Positions 17,724 through 25,492 of a stretch of 64,000 bases of DNA are shown here, piece after piece; within the stretch, counting starts at the first letter, position 1; every line of letters begins with the position of its first letter. Source of the DNA: Mucilaginibacter aquaedulcis (lineage in GTDB: Bacteria > Bacteroidota > Bacteroidia > Sphingobacteriales > Sphingobacteriaceae); the NCBI RefSeq assembly GCF_030409325.1, contig NZ_JAUFPR010000001.1, forward strand, positions 124,001 to 188,000. Reading direction: 5' to 3'. The notes below the pieces were generated by a model. The model did no database searches, was not told where the DNA came from, and worked only from the letters and a program-made list of their open reading frames with translations. The translations under genes were made by a program, and so were the position numbers.

Positions 17724-20700
17724 TTGAAACCTTTATACTTACTTTATTTATTATTACTGCTGCCCTTTAATATTTGCAGTGCCCAGTCGTACTACTTCAG
17801 GCATTACCAGGTAGAGCAGGGTTTGTCGAACAATACGGTTTACTGCACCTTGCAGGATAAGCATGGCTTCCTATGGTTTGGCACCAAGGATGGTCTTAAC
17901 CGCTTTGACGGTTACACTTTTAAAACTTTCAGGCACGATCCGGCCAATAAAAACAGCGTATCAAGCGATATGATACACGCGCTGTGTCTTGACAAAGCTG
18001 GTAACCTATGGATAGGTAATGACCAGGGACTTGACCGTTATGATTTTAAAACCGAAACCTTTACCCATATCAACCCATCAAACACTGATGCTGTACGGTG
18101 TATTGTAAATGATGAGCATAACAACATATGGTTTGTTGCCGGCCCATTATTATTAAAACACGATGGCAAAACAGGTAAAATAACCGATTATAAATCTTTT
18201 CAACATTTTGAGGCTACCTCTATAGCCATCAATACCGATGGTTCAGTTTGGACATCATCGGCGTCAGGCTCATTGGAGAAATTGGATTCGGTAAACCATA
18301 CGTTTATCAGTTACAACGTTTTTAAAAACTCCAAGCCTGTAGCATCAAACTTTATCGAGAAAATTTATGGCGCAGGTAATAACAAAATATTTGTAGGCAC
18401 AAGCAATCAGGGCTTTAAAGAATTTAATTGCCTTACCGGTGCATACCGCGATCTGTTAACCTACAACCCAAACAAGACCGAAATATTTGTACGCGATTTT
18501 GTAAAATATAACGACAATGAGTTTTGGATAGCTACAGAATCGGGCGTGTTTATTTATGATGTACCTAAAGGAAGTTTCCAGAACCTTAAAAAACATTATA
18601 ATGATCCCTACTCCATATCAGACAACGCCGTCTATACGCTTTATAAAGATGCCGAAGGCGGTATATGGGCAGGCACCTACTTTGGCGGCGTAAACTACTA
18701 CCCCAAGCAATACTCCACCTTTAACAAGTTTTATCCCGGCTCTGATAAAACCGGGCTGCAGGGTAACGTAGTGCGCGAAATTTGCAAGGATATGTACGGT
18801 AACCTATGGATGGGTACCGAAGATAATGGCCTTAACAAACTTAGCCCCGATAAAAGTACCTGGACACATTATTTCCCCGGCGGAAAAAGCAGCATATCAA
18901 ATACCAACATACACGGCCTGCTGGCCAATGGCAACGAATTGTTTGTAGGCACCTTTGAGCGCGGGCTGGATATTTTAGATATCCCCAGCGGCAAAGTTAC
19001 CCGGCATTACCTGGCGGGTAAGGCCGATAATATGCTCAAGAGTAATTTCATTATCACTTTTTGTAAAACCCGCAGCGGGGTAATATTAGTTGGTACCACA
19101 CGAGGGCTGTACAAGTATAATGAGGCATCAAAAGATTTCAGCACGGTTAACGGGGTGCCACCCTATGATTTTATTTACAATATAATTGAAGATCACAGCG
19201 GTAAAATATGGGTAGGTACAGTACATGACGGCGCTTATTTTTATGACCCGGCTACCAATCTGGGCGGCAAATTAAATAAGCCCGATACCATAACCAATCA
19301 GCTTAACAGCAGTTCGGTAAACAGCATATTTGAAGATACCGACCACCAGCTATGGTTGGCAACAGAGGGCCTTGGTTTATGGAATTATGATCCGGTAAAA
19401 AAAACCTTTAAGTTTTATAACCTCGGCAATGGTTTCCCCAGCAATTACATTTTCAGGATACTGGAAGATGATCATAAAAACCTTTGGGTAAGTACCACAC
19501 GTGGCTTGGTTTGCCTAAACATTACCAACAGGAACATAAAAATTTACACCAAGGCTACCGGACTGCTCAGCGATCAGTTCAATTATAATTCGGCATTTAA
19601 GGATGCCGATGGCACCATGTATTTTGGCTGTGTAAAGGGTATGGTTAGTTTTAATCCCACACAGTTTAAACCCAACAATTTTGTTGCTCCGGTATACATA
19701 ACAGGTTTCCAGGTGCATAACCAGGAAATTTCCGTTAACAGCAGCGATTCGTTATTGCAGCGTTCTATCATATGCACTAAAAAAATCAGGCTTAATTATA
19801 ACCAATCGTCATTTAGTATTGACTTTGCGGCCCTGAGTTATCCATCGCCACAGATGACCCAGTATAAATACATCATGAAAGGCCTTGACAAGGGCTGGAC
19901 AGTATTAAAAACCAACCGTAAGGTTTACTTTACACAATTGCTGCCGGGTCACTATACCTTTATTGTTAAAGCCGCCAATTATGATGGTATATGGCCACCT
20001 CGTGAAACCCAGCTCGATATTTTTATAAGCCCGCCTTTTTGGAAAAGCATTTGGGCTTACATGGCTTATGCCTTACTCATATTAATAACCGCTCATTACC
20101 TGTTGAACCAGTATCATATCAGGATCCGCAATAAAAACAAACGCCTGATAGAGATACTGGAGAATGATAAAGAGAAACAGATATATAATGCCAAGATTGA
20201 GTTTTTTACCAATATAGCGCACGAGATCAGGACACCGTTAACCCTTATTAAGGGCCCTATGGAAAAAGTGATCAAAAAGGCCGGCAGCGTACCCGAAATA
20301 GAGAACAACCTGCAGATCATGGAGAAGAACACCAACCGTCTTCTCGACCTTACCAATCAGCTCCTTGATTTCCGCAAAACCGAAACCAATAACTTTAGTC
20401 TGAGCTTTGTTAAAGCCGATATTACCCAACTGCTTGCCGATACCTTTTTAAGGTTTAAGCCGCTGGCCGAGCAAAAGAACATGAGTTATGAGTTTATTCA
20501 GCATAAGAGTCTGTATGCCTATGTAGATATTGAGGCCTTTACCAAAATTATAAGCAACCTCATTAGTAACGCTATAAAATATGGTAAATCTGTTGTAGAA
20601 GTTGAGTTGCTTGATACCCCCGAGAGCGATTCCACGTTTTCTGTAGAGGTAAGAAACAATGGTTATGTAGTTCCCTTTGAAATGCGCGAGAAGATATTTG

Positions 20701-21719
20701 AGCCGTTCTTTCGCCTCAAGGAATCTGAAAAGCAAATAGGCACAGGCATTGGCTTATCATTATCACGTTCACTGGCCGAACTGCACCAGGGCATACTGGC
20801 CTTAAATAAACCAATTAGTGATCTTAACACCTTTATGCTAACCCTGCCTGTTCATCAGGAAAAAGAATTTGATCTGTATAACCTGCCTGACGATTATGAA
20901 CAGGCCGATAAAACTCAAGAGGAGGATATTGATTTTATGAAACCTATTATACTTTTAGTGGATGATAACCCCGAGATACTTGATTTTATTTCGGACGATC
21001 TGAGTGACAAATATTCGGTTATTAAAGCCCTTAACGGGCAGGAAGCATTTGATATGCTGGGCATCGAGAGCATACAGCTGATTATCAGCGACGTGATGAT
21101 GCCGGTGATGGATGGCTTTGAACTATGCAAAAAAATAAAGACCAACTTTGATTACAGCCACATTCCTATCATATTGCTTACCGCTAAAAATACCCTTCAA
21201 AGTAAAATAGAAGGCTTGGAGGTGGGTGCCGATGCCTATATCGAAAAACCTTTTTCGCCTGAGCATTTACAGGTGCAGATAGCCAACCTGCTTATTAACC
21301 GCAGTAAAATACGCGAGCGCTTTGCAAGCTCGCCGCTGGCCAATATCAACACCATGGCCTACTCCAAACCTGATGAAAGCTTTTTAGATAAGCTTAACGC
21401 GGCCATCAACACCAACATTCAAAATCCCGATCTTGATGTTGAACAAATTGCGGGCTTAATGAACATGAGCAAGCCTACGCTGTATCGAAAGGTTAAGGCC
21501 ATATCAAACCTTACTATTAATGAGCTCATCAATATTACCCGGCTAAAAGCAGCAGCCAAGCTACTGGAAGAGGGCGACTATAAAATTTATGAAGTAGCGG
21601 CTATGGTTGGCTATAATTCGCAATCGCATCTGGGGCGTAATTTTTTAAAGCAGTTTGGCACTACCCCTACCGAGTATCAGCAAAATAAAAAAAACCTTAA
21701 AACGCGATCGTTCAACTAA
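17724..21719 (+). CDS. Hybrid two-component system regulator (HTCS)
   Basis: One-protein sensor, kinase and transcription factor of 1331 residues, the phylum's usual controller of polysaccharide utilisation genes. It starts with TTG directly before a signal peptide (residues 1-20). Order: two seven-bladed reg_prop propellers (about 25-690; repeated LWFGTKDGLNRF, IWAGTYFGGV, LWLATEGLGL), Y_Y_Y domain, membrane helix near 775-795, HisKA with His833 (FTNIAHEIRTPLTL), HATPase (NLISNAIKYGK, GTGIGLSLSRSL), receiver with Asp1123 (ISDVMMPVMDGFE) and AraC-type HTH (about 1225-1325; VEQIAGLMNMSKPTLYRKV). All key residues look intact. It probably senses an oligosaccharide released in the periplasm and controls the flanking hydrolase genes. 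Confidence 0.97.
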   Translation: MKPLYLLYLLLLLPFNICSAQSYYFRHYQVEQGLSNNTVYCTLQDKHGFLWFGTKDGLNRFDGYTFKTFRHDPANKNSVSSDMIHALCLDKAGNLWIGNDQGLDRYDFKTETFTHINPSNTDAVRCIVNDEHNNIWFVAGPLLLKHDGKTGKITDYKSFQHFEATSIAINTDGSVWTSSASGSLEKLDSVNHTFISYNVFKNSKPVASNFIEKIYGAGNNKIFVGTSNQGFKEFNCLTGAYRDLLTYNPNKTEIFVRDFVKYNDNEFWIATESGVFIYDVPKGSFQNLKKHYNDPYSISDNAVYTLYKDAEGGIWAGTYFGGVNYYPKQYSTFNKFYPGSDKTGLQGNVVREICKDMYGNLWMGTEDNGLNKLSPDKSTWTHYFPGGKSSISNTNIHGLLANGNELFVGTFERGLDILDIPSGKVTRHYLAGKADNMLKSNFIITFCKTRSGVILVGTTRGLYKYNEASKDFSTVNGVPPYDFIYNIIEDHSGKIWVGTVHDGAYFYDPATNLGGKLNKPDTITNQLNSSSVNSIFEDTDHQLWLATEGLGLWNYDPVKKTFKFYNLGNGFPSNYIFRILEDDHKNLWVSTTRGLVCLNITNRNIKIYTKATGLLSDQFNYNSAFKDADGTMYFGCVKGMVSFNPTQFKPNNFVAPVYITGFQVHNQEISVNSSDSLLQRSIICTKKIRLNYNQSSFSIDFAALSYPSPQMTQYKYIMKGLDKGWTVLKTNRKVYFTQLLPGHYTFIVKAANYDGIWPPRETQLDIFISPPFWKSIWAYMAYALLILITAHYLLNQYHIRIRNKNKRLIEILENDKEKQIYNAKIEFFTNIAHEIRTPLTLIKGPMEKVIKKAGSVPEIENNLQIMEKNTNRLLDLTNQLLDFRKTETNNFSLSFVKADITQLLADTFLRFKPLAEQKNMSYEFIQHKSLYAYVDIEAFTKIISNLISNAIKYGKSVVEVELLDTPESDSTFSVEVRNNGYVVPFEMREKIFEPFFRLKESEKQIGTGIGLSLSRSLAELHQGILALNKPISDLNTFMLTLPVHQEKEFDLYNLPDDYEQADKTQEEDIDFMKPIILLVDDNPEILDFISDDLSDKYSVIKALNGQEAFDMLGIESIQLIISDVMMPVMDGFELCKKIKTNFDYSHIPIILLTAKNTLQSKIEGLEVGADAYIEKPFSPEHLQVQIANLLINRSKIRERFASSPLANINTMAYSKPDESFLDKLNAAINTNIQNPDLDVEQIAGLMNMSKPTLYRKVKAISNLTINELINITRLKAAAKLLEEGDYKIYEVAAMVGYNSQSHLGRNFLKQFGTTPTEYQQNKKNLKTRSFN

Positions 21720-21729
21720 ACCCTGCCCT

Positions 21730-22770
21730 ATGAAAAAGATCATCACCACACTTTGCCTTTTTATATTAACCGCCGCGACCTGTTTGGCGCAGCAAGCCAA
21801 AGCTACTTTTACCAATCCCCTGCTGCCATCAGGTGCCGACCCATGGGTTATCTATAAAAACGGATACTATTATTATACCAACAGCATGGGAAGCCGCCTG
21901 GTGATATGGAAAACAAAACGCATTACCGACCTGGCCAATGCCGAGAAAAAAACTATCTGGGTACCGCCTGCAGGAAGGCCTTATTCCAAAGAGCTTTGGG
22001 CCCCTGAACTTCACTTTTTACGAGGACGCTGGTATATGTATTTTGCCGCCGATGATGGTAGCAACAACCACCACCGCATGTATGTGCTTGAAAACCCATC
22101 GCCCGACCCGATGAAAGGCGAATGGGCCTTCAAAGGCCAGGTTAACGACAGCACCAATAAATGGGCTATTGATGGTTCTGTTTTTGAAAACAAAGGTCAG
22201 CTGTATATGATATGGGCCGGATGGGAAGGTGACCAGAACGGCCAGCAAAATATTTACATCGCTAAAATGAAAGACCCGATTACAATAGGCAGCGAGCGGG
22301 TTAAAATTTCGAGCCCAGAATATCAATGGGAAAAATATGGCGATCTGCATGATGATAACAACCCCGCTCACGTAAACGTTAACGAAGGACCTGAAATATT
22401 AAAGCATAAAAACCAATTATTCCTGATCTACTCGGCCAGTGGCTGCTGGACAGATTATTATGCCCTTGGAATGCTCAGCACAACAACAAACAGCAATTTA
22501 CTTGACCCGGCCTCATGGAAAAAATCGGCTGAGCCGGTTTTCAAGCAATCGCCGGAGAATGAAGTTTACGCGCCTGGCCATAATTCTTTCTTCAAATCGC
22601 CAAATGGCAAGGAAGATTGGATACTTTATCATGCCAATTCCCAACCCGGCCAGGGTTGCGGCAAAGACCGTTCTCCCCGTGCCCAAAAATTCACCTGGAA
22701 TCCTGATGGCTCTCCTAACTTTGGTATCCCATTAAAAACAGGTGTGGAGATGTCCGTACCAAAGGAGTAG
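21730..22770 (+). CDS. Secreted glycoside hydrolase family 43 (alpha-L-arabinofuranosidase-like)
   Basis: 346 residues from the ATG at 21730, 10 bp after the sensor gene's stop; a longer frame overlapping that gene lacks a signal peptide at its start. The signal peptide ends AATCLAQ. The GH43 triad is in place: Asp37 in SGADPWVIY (base), Asp148 in WAIDGSVFEN (pKa modulator) and Glu219 in NVNEGPEIL (acid), plus HNSFFKSPNGKEDWILYH. Expected activity is removal of alpha-L-arabinofuranosyl side chains from arabinan or arabinoxylan. It is co-transcribed with, and probably controlled by, the upstream hybrid sensor. Subfamily assignment needs an alignment. Confidence 0.9.
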   Translation: MKKIITTLCLFILTAATCLAQQAKATFTNPLLPSGADPWVIYKNGYYYYTNSMGSRLVIWKTKRITDLANAEKKTIWVPPAGRPYSKELWAPELHFLRGRWYMYFAADDGSNNHHRMYVLENPSPDPMKGEWAFKGQVNDSTNKWAIDGSVFENKGQLYMIWAGWEGDQNGQQNIYIAKMKDPITIGSERVKISSPEYQWEKYGDLHDDNNPAHVNVNEGPEILKHKNQLFLIYSASGCWTDYYALGMLSTTTNSNLLDPASWKKSAEPVFKQSPENEVYAPGHNSFFKSPNGKEDWILYHANSQPGQGCGKDRSPRAQKFTWNPDGSPNFGIPLKTGVEMSVPKE

Positions 22771-23113
22771 ACTGATGAATGCCCCTTACCGAGCCGCCAT
22801 CCCGAGCTTGTTGAGAGATTGCATGCAGAGGCCTTAAAAACTTGTCATTGCGAGCGAAGCGTGGCAATCGCGAATTAGTCTGAACCACGATTTTTCGGAT
22901 TAATGAATTACCGCGATTATTTAAAAGTGAAGAAAAATCCTCTGATCCGGTAAATCTGTTTAATCCTGGTTCAGACAAATGTGCCATTATTTAGTCGAAA
23001 AATCAGCCTAATGTTTTTTTATATAAAAATCATTTATTCTCTGAAACATTATTCCTAAACTGGTCTTTATTTCTGAATACCAAACCATTATTTATTTCCT
23101 AAAAAATTATTAT
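22771..23113. other. Gene-free gap with composite repeats
   Basis: 343 bp between the GH43 and SDR genes. The first 70 bp show nothing I recognise. 22843-22976 holds two joined repeat elements, listed separately. The last 130 bp are AT-rich and should carry the SDR promoter, but no clear TAnnTTTG box with a -33 partner is visible. Confidence 0.5.
22843..22976. repeat. Composite: half GTCATTGCGAG element joined to a complete GTCTGAACC inverted repeat
   Basis: 22843-22876 is one arm only of the GTCATTGCGAGCG...GGCAATCGCGAA family (complete copies at 39303 and 50364). It runs directly into a GTCTGAACC element, whose arms are GTCTGAACCACGATTTTTCG (from 22878) and TAATCCTGGTTCAGAC (ending 22976). 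A second GTCTGAACC element lies at 54894-54986. The abrupt change suggests one element inserted into or replaced half of another. Confidence 0.7.
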
Positions 23114-23710
23114 ATGAAAATAGTTATTGTAGGCGCCAGCGGTACCATAGGCAAAAAGGTAACAGAAGCTGTTCGTGGTGAAAATGAAATTATTACTGCC
23201 GGATCAAAAAGCGGCGATTTACAGGTTGATATTACCTCAACCGAATCTATCGAAGCATTTTATAAACAGATTGGCAACTTTGATGCCTTGGTAAGTGTTA
23301 CCGGCAGCGGCTACATGGGCCCGTTTAAATCAATGACGGCTAAAGATTTTAATATAGGGCTGCAAAGTAAGCTTTTGGGTCAGGTTAACCTGGTATTGGT
23401 TGGTCAGCATTATGTTAATGCTAAAGGCTCGTTCACCCTTACCTCCGGCATTCTGGCGCAGGATCCTGTCATCATGGCTTCAAACCTGAGTACAGTTAAC
23501 GCAGCCATCAACTCATTTGCCAAAGCCGCGGCCATTGAACTGGAAAACGGAGTGCGTATTAATGCGGTTAGTGCCGGCGTTGTTGAAGACTCACCCGATT
23601 ATTTCCCCTACTTCCCGGGCCATATCCCAGTTTCTATGGATAAGGTTGCCAACGCCTATTACAAAAGCGTATTCGGCCCTTTAACCGGGCAGGTATTTGA
23701 GGTTTGGTAA
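23114..23710 (+). CDS. Atypical short-chain dehydrogenase/reductase
   Basis: 198-residue Rossmann protein, short for a classical SDR (about 250). The N-terminal nucleotide-binding motif is VGASGTIGKKV, and Asp in LQVDITS probably contacts the cofactor. The catalytic Ser is present in LTSGIL, but where classical SDRs carry Tyr-x-x-x-Lys this protein reads ASNLSTVNAAINSF, without Tyr or Lys. From memory, related 200-residue 'short chain dehydrogenase' proteins share this feature, so it is a family trait rather than damage here. Transcribed alone and followed by a terminator at 23741. Substrate unknown. Confidence 0.8.
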   Translation: MKIVIVGASGTIGKKVTEAVRGENEIITAGSKSGDLQVDITSTESIEAFYKQIGNFDALVSVTGSGYMGPFKSMTAKDFNIGLQSKLLGQVNLVLVGQHYVNAKGSFTLTSGILAQDPVIMASNLSTVNAAINSFAKAAAIELENGVRINAVSAGVVEDSPDYFPYFPGHIPVSMDKVANAYYKSVFGPLTGQVFEVW

Positions 23711-23740
23711 AAAACTTTTCCTCCAATAAAAATTAATTAA

Positions 23741-23770
23741 AAAGCGGAACGTCTTGCAGTGTTCCGCTTT
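23741..23770. terminator. Bidirectional intrinsic terminator
   Basis: AAAGCGGAAC (23741-23750) and GTTCCGCTTT (23761-23770) form a perfect 10-bp stem with a 10-nt loop. T-rich sequence follows on both strands. It separates the SDR gene from the convergent photolyase-like gene. Confidence 0.8.
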
Positions 23771-23833
23771 AATTATAATTAGGCGTCAATGAGCCGTGTG
23801 TCTATCTCCGGCACAGCAGCCTGATCAATTAGT

Positions 23834-25336
23834 TTATTTATCTAAAGCTTGTAAAAAACTGTCAGCATGAGTTAAATGTGCCTTTCTTTTTTCTGCGGGC
23901 ATTTTATCAAATGAACGTACAAGCATGCTTAATCGTGGGTTGTTTTCAAAAAAATTCCGGTGCACGTGCATAAAGCGCCAAAACAAACCATCCCAAATCT
24001 GCTGCCAAGGGCCCTTTTTCCAATCGCCCATTTTTAACAAGTAATTGCTGCCGCTGATGTAGGGCTTGGTCATCATCAGCCCACCATCGGCAAATTGGGT
24101 CATGCCGTAGGTATTGGGCACCATTACCCAATCATAGGCATCAATATACATTTCCGTAAACCAGCGATACACATCATCAGGGTCAAACTCGCAAAGCAGC
24201 ATAAAGTTCCCCATCACCATCAGTCTTTCAATATGGTGGGTATAGCCGGTGGCCAGTACCTTTTTAATAACCACATCAACCGGGTGAATACCCGTGGTTC
24301 CGTTCCAGAACGATGCCGGGATCTTCCGTTTAAAGCCCCAATAGTTTTTGGTTCGTTGCCGCGAGCCTTCCCGTTCGTACACTATATGAATAAATTCGCG
24401 CCAACCCATGATCTGCCTGATAAAACCTTCGAGCGAGTTCAGAGGAATCTCCCGGTCGGCCGCAAAATCCAACGTCCGGTTTATCACTTGCTGCGGATCA
24501 AGCAAACCAACATTGATCAAGGGCGACAATACCGAATGATATAAAAAGCTTTCATTAGCCACCATGGCATCCTCATAAATACCGAAATGATATAAACGCT
24601 GTTCCAGAAAATCATCAAGCCATTTTTCGGCATCGTCGTGTGTTACCGGATAAAATCCTTTCAGATTTCCAAAAGGCGATGAGGTTGTGCCATAATTGCC
24701 TTCAAAATACTTGTTTACATATTGCATAGCCTCATTCACATATTCATTTGGCGGCGGTATATTCAGCAACGGTACTACTTCATTTTTGGGGAAGCGAAGC
24801 CTGTTCTCGCTATCATAGGTCCACTTGCCGCCTATCGGTTTGCCATCCGTCTCCAGCAAAATGCCGCGCTGTTTGCGTTGTGATATATAGAAGTCTGTTT
24901 GGAAATAGGTTTTTCGTTCATTAAAGAAATCGGTTACATCGGCAACATCATTTAAAAAGTTAGGTGTAGGGTACTTAACTAATTGAATATTATTTTTGGC
25001 ACAAGTGCGTGTGAGTCTTCGGTCGAGCCAGTTATCGGCCACATCGGCAAAGTGTATTTGCGTTATGCTTTGTTTAGCCAGATGGTTAATTAACAGGCGT
25101 ACATCGGCCATAGCGTCCCGGGCATCTATATAATGAACCTTTATGCCTTTTTCACTGAGATGATCTGCATAATATTTCATAGATGCCCTGTGCAGTACCA
25201 GCTTTTTTTTGTTAAAATTATACTGGTTAAAGAATAAGGTTTCCTCCACTAAATAAACTGTACGGACTTTATTTACAGCCGGATGCTGCTTAAATAACTG
25301 GTGCGGAAAAATGATAACTGCGCTGGCTTGCTCCAT
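23834..25336 (-). CDS. Cryptochrome/photolyase-related protein (PhrB/CryB type) lacking Fe-S ligands
   Basis: 500 residues resembling the prokaryotic (6-4) photolyase/FeS-BCP group: an N-terminal DASH-like alpha/beta domain (residues 1-150) and a C-terminal helical FAD domain with GWREFIHIVYERE, HHIERLMVMGNFMLL, YDWVMVPNTYGMTQFADGG and KPYISGSNYLLKMGDW. In the characterised enzymes of this group four Cys bind a [4Fe-4S] cluster. Here the corresponding places read TTGIHPVD and DWKKGPWQQIWDGLFW, with no Cys; the only cysteines (TRTCAKN and LLCEFDP) lie elsewhere. So it is a cluster-free member. DNA repair or blue-light sensing are both possible. Convergent with the SDR gene, divergent from the acyl-CoA synthetase gene. 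Confidence 0.85.
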   Translation of the reverse strand: MEQASAVIIFPHQLFKQHPAVNKVRTVYLVEETLFFNQYNFNKKKLVLHRASMKYYADHLSEKGIKVHYIDARDAMADVRLLINHLAKQSITQIHFADVADNWLDRRLTRTCAKNNIQLVKYPTPNFLNDVADVTDFFNERKTYFQTDFYISQRKQRGILLETDGKPIGGKWTYDSENRLRFPKNEVVPLLNIPPPNEYVNEAMQYVNKYFEGNYGTTSSPFGNLKGFYPVTHDDAEKWLDDFLEQRLYHFGIYEDAMVANESFLYHSVLSPLINVGLLDPQQVINRTLDFAADREIPLNSLEGFIRQIMGWREFIHIVYEREGSRQRTKNYWGFKRKIPASFWNGTTGIHPVDVVIKKVLATGYTHHIERLMVMGNFMLLCEFDPDDVYRWFTEMYIDAYDWVMVPNTYGMTQFADGGLMMTKPYISGSNYLLKMGDWKKGPWQQIWDGLFWRFMHVHRNFFENNPRLSMLVRSFDKMPAEKRKAHLTHADSFLQALDK

Positions 25337-25459
25337 ATAACTGAATGGTTTATCTATCTAATATTTTATTAAGCCAATATGTTTTACAGCATCACAATTA
25401 GGCTTTAACCTAATGTGGGGATATACACCATTTGATTTTAGTTTTAGCATTAAAAAACA

Positions 25460-25467
25460 TAAGTTTG
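25460..25467 (+). promoter_or_regulatory. -7 box (TAAGTTTG) of the acyl-CoA synthetase gene
   Basis: TAAGTTTG matches TAnnTTTG and lies 25 bp upstream of the ATG at 25493. A TTTG at 25431-25434 is 25 bp away, longer than the usual 19-21, so the -33 assignment is doubtful. Confidence 0.4.
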
Positions 25468-25492
25468 ACGCTCATAAATCAGTTTATATTTA

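Noticed and set aside
21655..21729. Start of the GH43 gene within the sensor gene
   Set aside because: It would overlap the sensor's AraC domain and put 25 unrelated residues before a normal signal peptide starting at 21730.
23114..23710. SDR lacking Tyr-x-x-x-Lys as a broken gene
   Set aside because: As I recall, related 200-residue SDRs have the same replacement and the rest of the chain is well formed, so it is probably a normal member of an atypical subgroup.
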